Assembly (NCBI GenBank): GCA_003577165.1
Contig: QEUM01000017.1
Location: 1-43,691, forward strand
DNA from: Armatimonadota bacterium
GTDB taxonomy: Bacteria > Armatimonadota > Fimbriimonadia > Fimbriimonadales > ATM1
DNA length: 43,691 nucleotides
Reading direction: 5' to 3'
Shown here: piece after piece, positions 6,979-15,380 of the stretch
Position numbering within the stretch: position 1 is the stretch's first letter
Layout: each line of letters begins with the position of its first letter
Notes under the pieces: model-generated
Seen by the model: the letters and a program-made list of their open reading frames with translations, nothing else
The model's database searches: none
What the model was told of the DNA's origin: nothing
Translations under genes and position numbers: made by a program

Positions 6979-8118
6979 ATGGCCGTCGAGATTCGAGAGT
7001 TCACGGATGCTGACGAAGAGTGGGCGGCCGGAGTGTGGTCCATCGCCTTCCGGGACGGATTGCCGCTGACGAAGGAGGAGGTGGAGCCCGCGTTCGGCGA
7101 GGAGCACTTCGTCGCCGAGCGAGACGGCCGCCCCGTCGGACTCTTCAGCGTCCATTCGATGACAGCGACGCGCGACGGTAACGCGATTCCCTGCGCGGGA
7201 ATCGCGAGCGTCGCGGTGCCGCCGGAGGAAAGGCGATCCGGCGTTGCCGAAGCCATGATGAATTGGTGCGCGAACGAATTGCGGCACCGCGGATTTGCGA
7301 TCGGATCTCTCTACGCTTTCAGCGAAGCGTATTACAGGAAGTTCGGTTGGGAATGCGCAGGGCATCGAGTCTCCATCACCTGTCCGTCGAGCAAACTTCC
7401 GGAAAGCGACGACGTCCTGCCGATCGCACGGCACTCTTACGACGCGTGGCCGCAGGCGAAAACCGTTTACGATGCGTTCGCAAAGCGATACTCGGGAATG
7501 AACTGCCGTAGCGACGAAGGCTGGGACAAGATGCGGGGCAAGTCGCGGGACAGGACGCTGCTCTTCCTCGCAGGCGACCCGCCGGAAGCGTATGCCATGC
7601 TCGTTCTCGCTCCCTGGCGCGAGAAGCAGTTCATCAGCGAATGCGCGTGGACGACCGCTCGCGGACATCGGTCCTTGCTCGCTCTGTTCCGCGCGCTGGG
7701 AGTAAACCGCGATCCCATCGAGTGGTACGAGCCGTCGGACAGCCCGTTTCTTGCTTCCTTTCTCGACTACGGTGTCGAGGTGTCTCTCACTCGACCCGTG
7801 ATGTACCGAGTCTTCGACGTGCCGAAGGCGATTTCGTATCTGCGCCCAACGACGTCGGGCGAGTTCACGATTCGCGTCGCGGATTCATTCGCGGGGGGGA
7901 CGTGGAGGGTGAAATACGACCCGGCCGGAATCGTCGTTACCCAGGCGGATCACGCCGAAATCACGATGAGTCTGGGCCATTTCACGCAGGCGCTTTTAGG
8001 GGAACCGAGTTTGAGCGATCTCGCAAGGCAAGGGCTGGCGGAAGCCGATCCTGTGGCCCTCCAATCCGCGGTTCGACTGTTCACCCCCCACCCGACGTAC
8101 TGCATGGACTTCTTTTGA
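6979..8118 (+). CDS. Eis-like GNAT N-acetyltransferase
   Basis: A 379-residue protein with the Eis architecture. The N-terminal GNAT domain (about 1-130) has acetyl-CoA binding around IASVAVPPEERRSGVAEAMM. AFSEAYYRKFGWECAG resembles the Eis segment that holds the catalytic tyrosine. A second degenerate GNAT-like region (about 150-280) is followed by an SCP2-like C-terminal domain. The chain ends in Phe (YCMDFF), as in mycobacterial Eis, whose terminal carboxylate takes part in catalysis. Eis proteins acetylate amines such as aminoglycosides or polyamines; the substrate here is unknown. An in-frame ATG at 6889 would overlap the divergent gene, so the ATG at 6979, where homology begins, is preferred. 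Confidence 0.82.
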   Translation: MAVEIREFTDADEEWAAGVWSIAFRDGLPLTKEEVEPAFGEEHFVAERDGRPVGLFSVHSMTATRDGNAIPCAGIASVAVPPEERRSGVAEAMMNWCANELRHRGFAIGSLYAFSEAYYRKFGWECAGHRVSITCPSSKLPESDDVLPIARHSYDAWPQAKTVYDAFAKRYSGMNCRSDEGWDKMRGKSRDRTLLFLAGDPPEAYAMLVLAPWREKQFISECAWTTARGHRSLLALFRALGVNRDPIEWYEPSDSPFLASFLDYGVEVSLTRPVMYRVFDVPKAISYLRPTTSGEFTIRVADSFAGGTWRVKYDPAGIVVTQADHAEITMSLGHFTQALLGEPSLSDLARQGLAEADPVALQSAVRLFTPHPTYCMDFF

Positions 8119-8142
8119 TCGTCGCGGGCGCGCCTGTCGCGA

Positions 8143-9186
8143 TTAGGATTTGTTCCTGATGTTGATGATGTCTCCGTCGCGCACTCGATATTCCTTCCCT
8201 TCGAGGCGCATCAACCCCTGGTCGTAACACGCCTTCACCGATCCGAGCCGCTCGAAGTCCTCATATCCGACGACTTCCGCTCGGATGAAGCCCTTCGCGA
8301 TGTCGGTGTGAACCGTGGCCGCGGCTTTGAGGGCCGTGCTGCCGTCTTTCAGCGGCCACGCCTTCGTTTCGTTTTGACCCGCTGTAAAGAAGGTGATGAG
8401 CCCGAGGGCTTGGTATACGGCGCGAATCAACGAACCGGACGCGGCGGTCTCGATGCCGAGATCCTGGAGAAAGGCAGACCTGTCCTCGTCTTCGAGCGCG
8501 GCGAGTTCCTTCTCGAGCGCGCAGCAGACTCGGAACACCGGATCGCCGGATGACGCGACCGAGTCCTCGAACGCGTTGCGTTGGCGCAATTGCGACTCCT
8601 CGCAGTTGACGGCGACGACGAGCGGCTTCGCCGTCAGAAGTTGATAATTCAGAAGCAGGTCGCCCTCCTGCTCTGTGAGTTCGCACCGACGAACTTCGGT
8701 TCCGTTCTCCAGAGATGTCTTGAGTCTTTCGAAGAGGGCTTTCTCGAGGTACTCCTGCGTGCCGGACTTTTTCGCCTCTTGCGACTTCGCGAGGCGCTCG
8801 AGACGATTCTCGACGAGGTGCAGGTCGGCGAACAGGAGTTCGGAGACGAGGGAGTCGTGGTCTCTCTTCGGATCGGGCTGCGAGTGATAGGGAACGGTCT
8901 CCGACTCGAATTCACGAACCACGTGAACGAGGACGTCCACTCTGCGCGCGGACGCGGCGAAGTCGGCGGCTCTGCCGGAGCCCGGCGTGGGCATCACGGC
9001 CGCGTCGTCCACCATCTCAAGGTGCGCCGGCGTTCGCTTCTTCGGCGAGACGGCTTGGCAGATGAGGTCGAGCCTCGGATCCGGAACAGGGACGGAGGCG
9101 ATGGCGCCGGATCGGCTCGGCCCGGCGACCGCCTCGAAGAGGGTGGTCTTCCCGGCGTATGGGAATCCAACTAGCCCCGCTCTCAC
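8143..9186 (-). CDS. ychF: YchF/OLA1-type P-loop ATPase, divergent
   Basis: A 347-residue protein. G1 is LVGFPYAGKTTLFEAV near the N-terminus, instead of the usual GLPNVGKS. The specificity motif is VNCEE (NxxE type), as in YchF proteins that bind ATP rather than GTP. The C-terminal TGS-like domain (FFTAGQNETKAWPL onward, with KGFIRAEVVGYEDF and LRLEGKEYRVRDGDII) is a clear YchF signature. The G3 region reads DDAAVMP, which departs from the usual DIAG. The start GTG at 9186 overlaps the stop of an upstream 45-codon gene (GTGA), with AGAGG upstream; an extended ATG-initiated frame to 9309 is less likely. YchF binds ribosomes and has a role in stress responses. Confidence 0.85.
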   Translation of the reverse strand: MRAGLVGFPYAGKTTLFEAVAGPSRSGAIASVPVPDPRLDLICQAVSPKKRTPAHLEMVDDAAVMPTPGSGRAADFAASARRVDVLVHVVREFESETVPYHSQPDPKRDHDSLVSELLFADLHLVENRLERLAKSQEAKKSGTQEYLEKALFERLKTSLENGTEVRRCELTEQEGDLLLNYQLLTAKPLVVAVNCEESQLRQRNAFEDSVASSGDPVFRVCCALEKELAALEDEDRSAFLQDLGIETAASGSLIRAVYQALGLITFFTAGQNETKAWPLKDGSTALKAAATVHTDIAKGFIRAEVVGYEDFERLGSVKACYDQGLMRLEGKEYRVRDGDIINIRNKS

Positions 9187-9320
9187 CTCGGAGCCTCTTC
9201 CGGGTTTTCGAAGACGATCTTCATCGGCCGATGACCGAGTTGTCCAGGCAGGATGAAGAAGGCGTAGGCGGCCGCAAGGGTGAGCAGGAAGAAGAGCCAG
9301 GCTACCCAACGGCGGTTCAC
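9183..9320 (-). CDS. 45-residue single-span membrane microprotein
   Basis: A short frame starting at GTG 9320. It encodes MNRRWVAWLFFLLTLAAAYA followed by FFILPGQLGHRPMKIVFENP and EEAPR. It has one predicted membrane helix (about 5-24) with an Arg-rich cytoplasmic end and a soluble tail. Its TGA overlaps the ychF GTG in a 4-nt GTGA junction, suggesting translational coupling. TATAAT lies 9 nt upstream of its start. The clean membrane helix, the promoter placement and the coupling make it a likely real gene. The function is unknown. Confidence 0.6.
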   Translation of the reverse strand: MNRRWVAWLFFLLTLAAAYAFFILPGQLGHRPMKIVFENPEEAPR

Positions 9321-9329
9321 GGAGGGCGG

Positions 9330-9335
9330 ATTATA
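9330..9335 (-). promoter_or_regulatory. -10 box TATAAT for microprotein-ychF transcript
   Basis: Consensus TATAAT on the minus strand, 9 nt before the GTG at 9320. The -35 region is not recognisable. Only 12 bp separate it from the lipA -10 box on the other strand. Confidence 0.6.
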
Positions 9336-9347
9336 CGCCCCCTACGC

Positions 9348-9353
9348 TATAAT
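9348..9353 (+). promoter_or_regulatory. -10 box TATAAT for lipA
   Basis: Consensus TATAAT on the plus strand, 11 nt before the lipA ATG at 9365, giving a predicted leader of about 4 nt. No clear -35 hexamer or ribosome binding site is visible. Confidence 0.6.
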
Positions 9354-9364
9354 TCTGGCTCTTC

Positions 9365-10249
9365 ATGATTCAGCGCCTTCCCGAGTGGCTGACCATCCGT
9401 CTTCCCCGTCCGGACACGATCGAAGAGGTCAAGCAGATGATGCGGAAGGCGCGCCTGCACACGGTTTGCGAGAGCGCGCGGTGCCCGAATCTTCCGGAAT
9501 GCTGGTCGAAGAAGACGGCGACCTTTATGATACTGGGAGACACCTGCACTCGCGCGTGCGGCTTCTGCGCGATCAAAGTCGGGCGACCACTGTCGGTAGA
9601 CGGGGAGGAACCGGACAACGTGGCCGAGGTCACTCGCGAACTGGGCCTGAAGCACGTCGTCGTGACGAGCGTGGCGCGGGATGATTTGGCCGACGAGGGG
9701 AGCGGGCAGTTCGCCGACACGATTCGTGCGATTCGCCGCAAGTGTCCGCAGACGATCATCGAGGTTCTGACTCCGGATTTTAAGGGGAAGCGCTGGTGCA
9801 TCAAGAACGTCACGGACGCCAAGCCGGAGATCTTCAACCACAACATCGAGACCGTTGAGCGGCTGCAGACGATCGTGCGGCCGCAGGCAAAGTACGAGCG
9901 AACGCTGCAAGTTTTGAAAACCGTCAAGGAACTGGACTCGTCTATCTACACGAAGTCGGGCCTGATGTTGGGGCTCGGCGAGTCGAAGGAAGAAGTCGTG
10001 AAGACTCTGAAGGACCTTCGCGGAGTCGGCGTGGACGCAGTGACGATCGGCCAATACCTTCGGCCGACGATGCGTCATCTTCCGGTCAACACGTTCATTC
10101 ATCCCAAGCAGTTCGAGGAGTATGAGAAGATCGGGATGGACATGGGGTTCGCGTTCGTCGCGAGCGGTCCGTTCATTCGCAGTTCCTACAACGCCATCGA
10201 GTTCAGCAAGAAAGTGATGGCGGAACGGCTCGCCGCGCAGGGGGTTTAG
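9365..10249 (+). CDS. lipA: Lipoyl synthase
   Basis: A 294-residue radical SAM enzyme that inserts two sulfurs into the octanoyl chain of lipoyl-dependent protein domains. The auxiliary cluster motif is CESARCPNLPEC (C35, C40, C46), and the SAM cluster motif is CTRACGFC (C61, C65, C68). VVTSVARDDLADEGSGQFA, EVLTPDF, NHNIETV and KSGLMLGLGE are standard LipA blocks, and the C-terminal RSSY serine ligand is present. Length is normal. The start follows a TATAAT box by 11 nt. No lipB or lipoyl-domain gene is adjacent. The gene is followed closely by tamB on the same strand. Confidence 0.97.
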   Translation: MIQRLPEWLTIRLPRPDTIEEVKQMMRKARLHTVCESARCPNLPECWSKKTATFMILGDTCTRACGFCAIKVGRPLSVDGEEPDNVAEVTRELGLKHVVVTSVARDDLADEGSGQFADTIRAIRRKCPQTIIEVLTPDFKGKRWCIKNVTDAKPEIFNHNIETVERLQTIVRPQAKYERTLQVLKTVKELDSSIYTKSGLMLGLGESKEEVVKTLKDLRGVGVDAVTIGQYLRPTMRHLPVNTFIHPKQFEEYEKIGMDMGFAFVASGPFIRSSYNAIEFSKKVMAERLAAQGV

Positions 10250-10313
10250 AGCCATTGTCCACCGAAGAGCCCTCATAGCCTTCGTACGGTACGGGCCAAT
10301 CCTCGCGCTCGCG

Positions 10314-13300
10314 ATGTGGGCCGGGAGTTACCTTTACGCGATCGTCGAAGAACTTCAGCAGCCGCGTCAAAACTTGTCGCTGCGCTACGAAACGGAAGAC
10401 GGATACGCCACTCTTCGAATCGAGATGTTCTCTTTCGACTTGTCGAAGGGAGCGTTCGTCGCGGACGGCGTGACGGTTCGGGATTCCGAGGGGCGATCGG
10501 CGGTGCGCGCGGCCCGAGTGGAGTTGACGGCTGCGCTTCCCTGGACTTCCAATCCGAGTCACAGGGCGAAGGTTTTCGGCGGCGAGGTTTCGCTTCGAAG
10601 AATGAAGGATGGGAAGTTCGACCTGAATCGCTTCCTTCCGAAACTGCCGGAGGAGCGCAAGGAGCCTGTCGGCTATGAGGTGGTCGCAAGCAACATCGCG
10701 GTTCATTTCGTAGACGAGTCGGTCGAATCGGACAACGTTTGGGATCTTCATCTCGATCGCGCGACAGTGAGCGGCGCGGCGGAGTCTGCGACGATTCTTG
10801 CGGTGGGTGAGATCGGGGGGGCGGGCGCACTCGAGGCGGATCTGATTCTGCGCGACGGCCAGGTTGTGTCCGCAAATGCCGAAACGACGGGCCTCGAACT
10901 GGGCCGGCTCCGACGATATTTGTGGCGGACTCCTGAGTTGGCGTCCGAGTCGTGGATTCATGATGTCTCGCTCGGAGACGGTCATTACGCCGGATCGGCG
11001 GCGGTCCGTTTGGGGGGGGATCGCGCTCGCTTCGAGGGCAAGGGCCTCTTGAAAGCGACGGACGTCGTGGTTTCAGGAAGGCGGATTCAGAACCTGACCG
11101 TCGAAGGTTCGTTCAATCAGTCGGGCGTTCGAGGCGAATTCGTCGCGGAGGCATCGGGCGCGGATGCGAAAGGCGAGGGCGTGCTGCTGTTCGAACCGTC
11201 GCTCGTGTTTTACGCCGAGGGAACGGGGCGTGCTCAATCGCCCAATGCGCTAAACGCGCTCCTGCCGGACGCGGCCCCGGAGGATCTGCGGTTTCGAGAC
11301 GCAGCGTTCACGGGCAGCGTGGGCTATGACGGTGGCTGGCTCCTGGACGGGTCGGCTCGCGCCGCGGAGGCGAGTTGGACGGAGTACACGCTCACGGACG
11401 TTACGGCCGCGGTCGTCTCGGATCGGAAGAACCTTCGGCTCGCGAATGCGAAAGGGCGCACAGCGTACGGAGATGCGAAGGGCACTTTGAGCCTTGGGCT
11501 CGCCCCCCCCTATGAGATCGCAGCCGACGTGCGCGCGACGGGTGTGGACCTGGAGGACTTGCCGAAACTCCCCCGCGAGTACGTGCAGGGGGGGAGAGTG
11601 GACATCGCCGCTCAAGTGACCGGGACCATCGCCGATCCGGTCGCAGTCATCGACGCGAAGGGCTTCGCGTCGGTGGTCGTAACGACGGAAGAGGTTTCGA
11701 TGGTGGAGCCTGTGGACGTGTCGGCTCGCGGCACGCTGCGGGACGGCATCTTAAAATTGGACGCGCTCGCGCTCGCAAGCCCCACGGGATTCGTTCGCGG
11801 TTCAGGGACGGTGGAGACCGCAACTGGAAAAATGGATTTGCACTTGGTCGCCGATTCGCTGGCTCTCGGGGCAATACCGCTCTCACCTGCGAAGGGGACT
11901 GGTTACGCTCTGGTGGACGTAAATGGAAGCTTTGAGAAGCCGGTCGTGTCCGGAACGTTCGAGGTGTATGCGGGCGCAGTCGGCGAAGTTTCCGTTCCGT
12001 TCGTTTCCGGAAAGTTGGGCTACGCCGACGATGTTTTGGCGGTCCAAGACATCGTGGCTCGGAGCGGCGTATCGCTGGGACGAGGGGATGTGTTCGTAGA
12101 CTTCGCGAAGGGGGGGGCGCTGTCTGGATCCGGCGAGGCGCTGGATGTGGGTTTTGATGCGTACACAGACGGCCGCGTCGTCGGATTGGGCAGCGGGGCG
12201 TGGACTTTAAGCGGAACGCTCGACGATCCCATCGTAGACGGATCGCTGCAGGCTCGCGGAACGCTTCTCGACAAGGTCAGCGCAGACTCCCTGTCGGTAT
12301 CCGGCCGCTGGAGGGGGGGCGCGTTGGACATCAGGGATGCGCAAGCGAGATTCGGGGAAGGGGTGATCACGGCGTCCGGAAGAATCTCGCCGACAGGCGA
12401 CTCGAACGTCAACTTGTCCGCCGAGAATCTGCCCGCTTCGATCGCGCTTCCCTACTTGGGGCCAGAAGCGGTGTTGGACGGCAGCATTTCGGGAACCGCG
12501 CGCGTCGGCCTCGTGGACTTGAAGCCCGACGACGGCGAGGCGGAGTTCGAACTGTCGGAGATCCTCTTGAACGACGAAGTGGTCGGCGCCGGCACTCTGC
12601 GCGCCACGATGAAGGACGGTCTCCTGCAAGGCTCAGCAGAGATCGGAAGCCTGGGAGGCTATTACGTTCTCGAGAACTTGACGTACAACTTCGACGAGCG
12701 ATCGCTTACGGGAACGGTGAGCGCTCTGGGAGCCGACCTAAACACCTTGGCGCGCATCGGCGCGAAGTACCTGGACAAGCGAATCTCAGCCGAGGACCCG
12801 GCTCGAGCCGGAACCCAAGAGTGGACGACACGCTCCGACCTCTTGGACGGGAGTCTGTCTTTTCACGCCGCCATCACCGGGCCGATCGAAGACCCGGAGG
12901 TGACGGCGACCCTGAGCGTGGAAGACGTCGAGTACGACGGCCATCCGGCGGGCGAACTGGCCGTCGCGGGCGGCCGGAAGGCCAAGACCTGGGAGGTCTC
13001 GAGGCTCGACTGGACGGGCCCGCTCGCCCACTTCTCCCTCAGCCCAGGTACGAGGAACTACCTTGAGGAGGGCGGCGCGGTCCACCTCGACGGTGAGTTC
13101 CGCCAGGTGGACCTCTCCTGGTTCCAGTTCCTCGACCCCGTGTTCGCAGGGGTCCAGGGGACCTTCGACGTCCCCTTCGTAGCCGAGGGGCCCGCCGGGT
13201 CGCCACAGATCAGAACGGCCATCAGCGCCTCCGGTTTCCGGTACGGCTCGGTCGTCGCGGACGCGATCAACATCGGCCCGATCAACATCCAGGACGGGAG

Positions 13301-14765
13301 CATCTCGGCCGACTACGGCGTGCTGCTGGTGCGGGGATTCCTCGCTGAACTCTCGAACTTGAACGTTCCGTTCCGCTATCCATTTGAATTCCCTGAAGAT
13401 CAGAACCTGTCGGGCGTGGTGAATGTGCAAGAGCGCGATCTCGACGCGATCGGTGAATTCCTATCGGAGTTGGACGTCGAGCGAACAGAAGGAGTGATCC
13501 GCAACGGTTCGCTCACACTCAATGGAAACATCCGCGAGCCGTATCTGTTGGGAAACATCTCGGCCGAAGCGAAGTCGCTTAAGTTTTCCGGATTCGACAC
13601 GGAGTTCTCAGACGTGTTCGGCGAATTGTCTCTGCGTCGCGACGATGCGAGTGGACGAAGATATCTTCGCTTCGACTTGTCCTCCGGCACGACAGAGAAG
13701 CCTTCACTGCTTGCCTGGGCAGAATACGATTTCGAAAGGGAGTTGCTTTCCGGCAACGCGCGCGCGGATCGCCTCCAAATCCACCACCGAACGGAAGACG
13801 GTTTGTGGGCTTCCGCTAGCGTTTCGACGACAGGCGACGGGATTCGCATTTCGGGCGACCCGACGCAGCCGGAAGTCTCTGGGCACTTAGTTTTGGAGGG
13901 GGGGGGACTCGAGTTGGCAACGTCGCCAGTGGTCGAGCCGAGTCGGAAGCCGTACGCGATCGACCCCAGATTCGACCTGGGACTCACTCTTTCGCCGGCG
14001 GAGATCAGCAACGGGCCGCTTCAGGCCGTGGTGACGGGCAGCGGGCGGCTGGGAGGCACGCTCAACGACCCGCGAGCGACCATGACCTTCGCGGTGCAGG
14101 GCGGAGAGATCGAACTGCCCACCGGCCGGATCCGGCTCGAGGACGGAGGGACGGTTCACCTGCGCTACACCGGGACGGACGCCTTCGCGACGCCGTCCTC
14201 GATGGAAGTGGACCTGCGGGCGAAGACCTCGTTCACGGCCCTGAGGGACTACGGCCTGCAAAGATACGTCGCAGACTTGCACATAACGGGCGATCTTCTC
14301 GCGGAGGACGCGCTTCAGATCGACGCGACGACCGATCCGCCCGACCTAAGCCGCGACGAAATCCTGGCGATCCTAGGCCAAAGGCAACTCTTCGAGGACC
14401 TCAGCGGCGTGGTCACAGGGAACTTCTCGGAGCAGATCGGGGATATTCTCCGGTCGGTTGCGCCGGTTTTTCTCAACCCATTGACTCGCGATATCGAACG
14501 GACTTTAGGCCTGGATTTCATCTCGATCGACTTCACGCGTGCCGGAGCCGGAGTCCTGACCTTGGCAAAGGGACTGGGGAGCGGTTTCTTCCTGGAGTAT
14601 CAGGCTCCACTTCTCGACCGTGACGCCGTGGACTTCGTAGACAAGATTCAGATCAGTTACCGACCCGTGACAAAAAACGAACTACTTCGCAGATTGGGTC
14701 TCGCCCTCTCGTATGACAGAACGGGAGAGTGGCGATTCTCACTGACCTATTCCAGGCGGTTTTGA
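10314..14765 (+). CDS. tamB: TamB-like translocation and assembly module protein
   Basis: A 1483-residue AsmA-like/TamB protein. The long middle consists of repetitive beta-strand segments (for example GTARVGLVDLKP, LDGSLSFHAAITGPIEDPEV), as expected for the hydrophobic groove that spans the periplasm. The C-terminal 300 residues form the TamB domain (DUF490): VDLRAKTSFTALRDYGLQ, DPPDLSRDEILAILGQ, LGLDFISIDF and a terminal YSRRF. The family links inner and outer membranes in phospholipid and barrel protein transport. ATG at 10314 gives only half of the N-terminal anchor. The frame is open back to 10218 and would add RRALIAFVRYGPILALA, but it has no ATG, GTG or TTG; an ATT at 10254 is possible. 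Seven G/C homopolymers of 7-9 nt occur in it. Confidence 0.9.
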   Translation: MWAGSYLYAIVEELQQPRQNLSLRYETEDGYATLRIEMFSFDLSKGAFVADGVTVRDSEGRSAVRAARVELTAALPWTSNPSHRAKVFGGEVSLRRMKDGKFDLNRFLPKLPEERKEPVGYEVVASNIAVHFVDESVESDNVWDLHLDRATVSGAAESATILAVGEIGGAGALEADLILRDGQVVSANAETTGLELGRLRRYLWRTPELASESWIHDVSLGDGHYAGSAAVRLGGDRARFEGKGLLKATDVVVSGRRIQNLTVEGSFNQSGVRGEFVAEASGADAKGEGVLLFEPSLVFYAEGTGRAQSPNALNALLPDAAPEDLRFRDAAFTGSVGYDGGWLLDGSARAAEASWTEYTLTDVTAAVVSDRKNLRLANAKGRTAYGDAKGTLSLGLAPPYEIAADVRATGVDLEDLPKLPREYVQGGRVDIAAQVTGTIADPVAVIDAKGFASVVVTTEEVSMVEPVDVSARGTLRDGILKLDALALASPTGFVRGSGTVETATGKMDLHLVADSLALGAIPLSPAKGTGYALVDVNGSFEKPVVSGTFEVYAGAVGEVSVPFVSGKLGYADDVLAVQDIVARSGVSLGRGDVFVDFAKGGALSGSGEALDVGFDAYTDGRVVGLGSGAWTLSGTLDDPIVDGSLQARGTLLDKVSADSLSVSGRWRGGALDIRDAQARFGEGVITASGRISPTGDSNVNLSAENLPASIALPYLGPEAVLDGSISGTARVGLVDLKPDDGEAEFELSEILLNDEVVGAGTLRATMKDGLLQGSAEIGSLGGYYVLENLTYNFDERSLTGTVSALGADLNTLARIGAKYLDKRISAEDPARAGTQEWTTRSDLLDGSLSFHAAITGPIEDPEVTATLSVEDVEYDGHPAGELAVAGGRKAKTWEVSRLDWTGPLAHFSLSPGTRNYLEEGGAVHLDGEFRQVDLSWFQFLDPVFAGVQGTFDVPFVAEGPAGSPQIRTAISASGFRYGSVVADAINIGPINIQDGSISADYGVLLVRGFLAELSNLNVPFRYPFEFPEDQNLSGVVNVQERDLDAIGEFLSELDVERTEGVIRNGSLTLNGNIREPYLLGNISAEAKSLKFSGFDTEFSDVFGELSLRRDDASGRRYLRFDLSSGTTEKPSLLAWAEYDFERELLSGNARADRLQIHHRTEDGLWASASVSTTGDGIRISGDPTQPEVSGHLVLEGGGLELATSPVVEPSRKPYAIDPRFDLGLTLSPAEISNGPLQAVVTGSGRLGGTLNDPRATMTFAVQGGEIELPTGRIRLEDGGTVHLRYTGTDAFATPSSMEVDLRAKTSFTALRDYGLQRYVADLHITGDLLAEDALQIDATTDPPDLSRDEILAILGQRQLFEDLSGVVTGNFSEQIGDILRSVAPVFLNPLTRDIERTLGLDFISIDFTRAGAGVLTLAKGLGSGFFLEYQAPLLDRDAVDFVDKIQISYRPVTKNELLRRLGLALSYDRTGEWRFSLTYSRRF

Positions 14766-14805
14766 GGAATCGCGAAACTCACGGGCGAGGGCCCTGTCTA
14801 ATGGT

Positions 14806-15366
14806 GTGGCGCTGGAGAGAGCGGGAACGGTGAGCAGACCGAACGAGGAGTTCGAGCGCCTCGTGGGCCTCTACCATTCACGCGTCTTCAGCGTCGCGCT
14901 AAGGTTTTGCGGCGATCACGACGAGGCTGCGGAACTGACGCAAGAGACGTTCGTGCGCGCCTTTCGCGCGTGGGGAAAGTTCAGAAAGGAATCGCAAACC
15001 TATACATGGCTGTACCGGATACTCGTCAACCTGAACAAGGATCGGCTCGCCCGGCAATCACGGAGGCGGGATCGCGAGACCTCGATCGAGGCTCGCGAGG
15101 AGATGGGCTCGCCGGTGCCCGCAGCGGAGCACGAGGCCCCCGACACACAGGCGCAGCGCACGGAATTGAAAGGACTCCTCGAAGAGGCTATCGAAAGTTT
15201 GCCGCCAGGGTATCGGGAATGCGTTGTATTGCGGGACGTGGAAGGGCTAAGCTACGAGGAGATCGCGGGCGTGATGGGCATCACGGTTGAGGCTGTGCGC
15301 AGCCGCCTCGCAAGGGCCCGCCAGCAATTGAGGCAGAAGTTGGCGCCCTATCTCAACGCAAGGTAA
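14806..15366 (+). CDS. ECF-type RNA polymerase sigma factor
   Basis: A 186-residue sigma-70 family protein of the ECF group. Region 2 is LVGLYHSRVFSVALRF followed by HDEAAELTQETFVRAF, with TYTWLYRILVNLNKDRLARQ as region 2.4. A short acidic linker leads to region 4: IESLPPGYRECVVLRDVEGL and then SYEEIAGVMGITVEAVRSRL, a standard helix-turn-helix. GTG at 14806 is annotated; a GTG at 14830 (VSRPNEEF) is an equally good start. It sits between tamB and bamA on the same strand, with 40 nt from the tamB stop and 14 nt to the bamA start, so it is probably co-transcribed with envelope assembly genes. No anti-sigma factor gene is adjacent. Confidence 0.92.
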   Translation: MALERAGTVSRPNEEFERLVGLYHSRVFSVALRFCGDHDEAAELTQETFVRAFRAWGKFRKESQTYTWLYRILVNLNKDRLARQSRRRDRETSIEAREEMGSPVPAAEHEAPDTQAQRTELKGLLEEAIESLPPGYRECVVLRDVEGLSYEEIAGVMGITVEAVRSRLARARQQLRQKLAPYLNAR

Positions 15367-15380
15367 CTACGGAGGGTGAC

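Noticed and set aside
13898-13906. Possible frameshift at the G9 tract in tamB
   Set aside because: The tamB frame is continuous across it and the downstream TamB domain is intact, so there is no break in this sequence.
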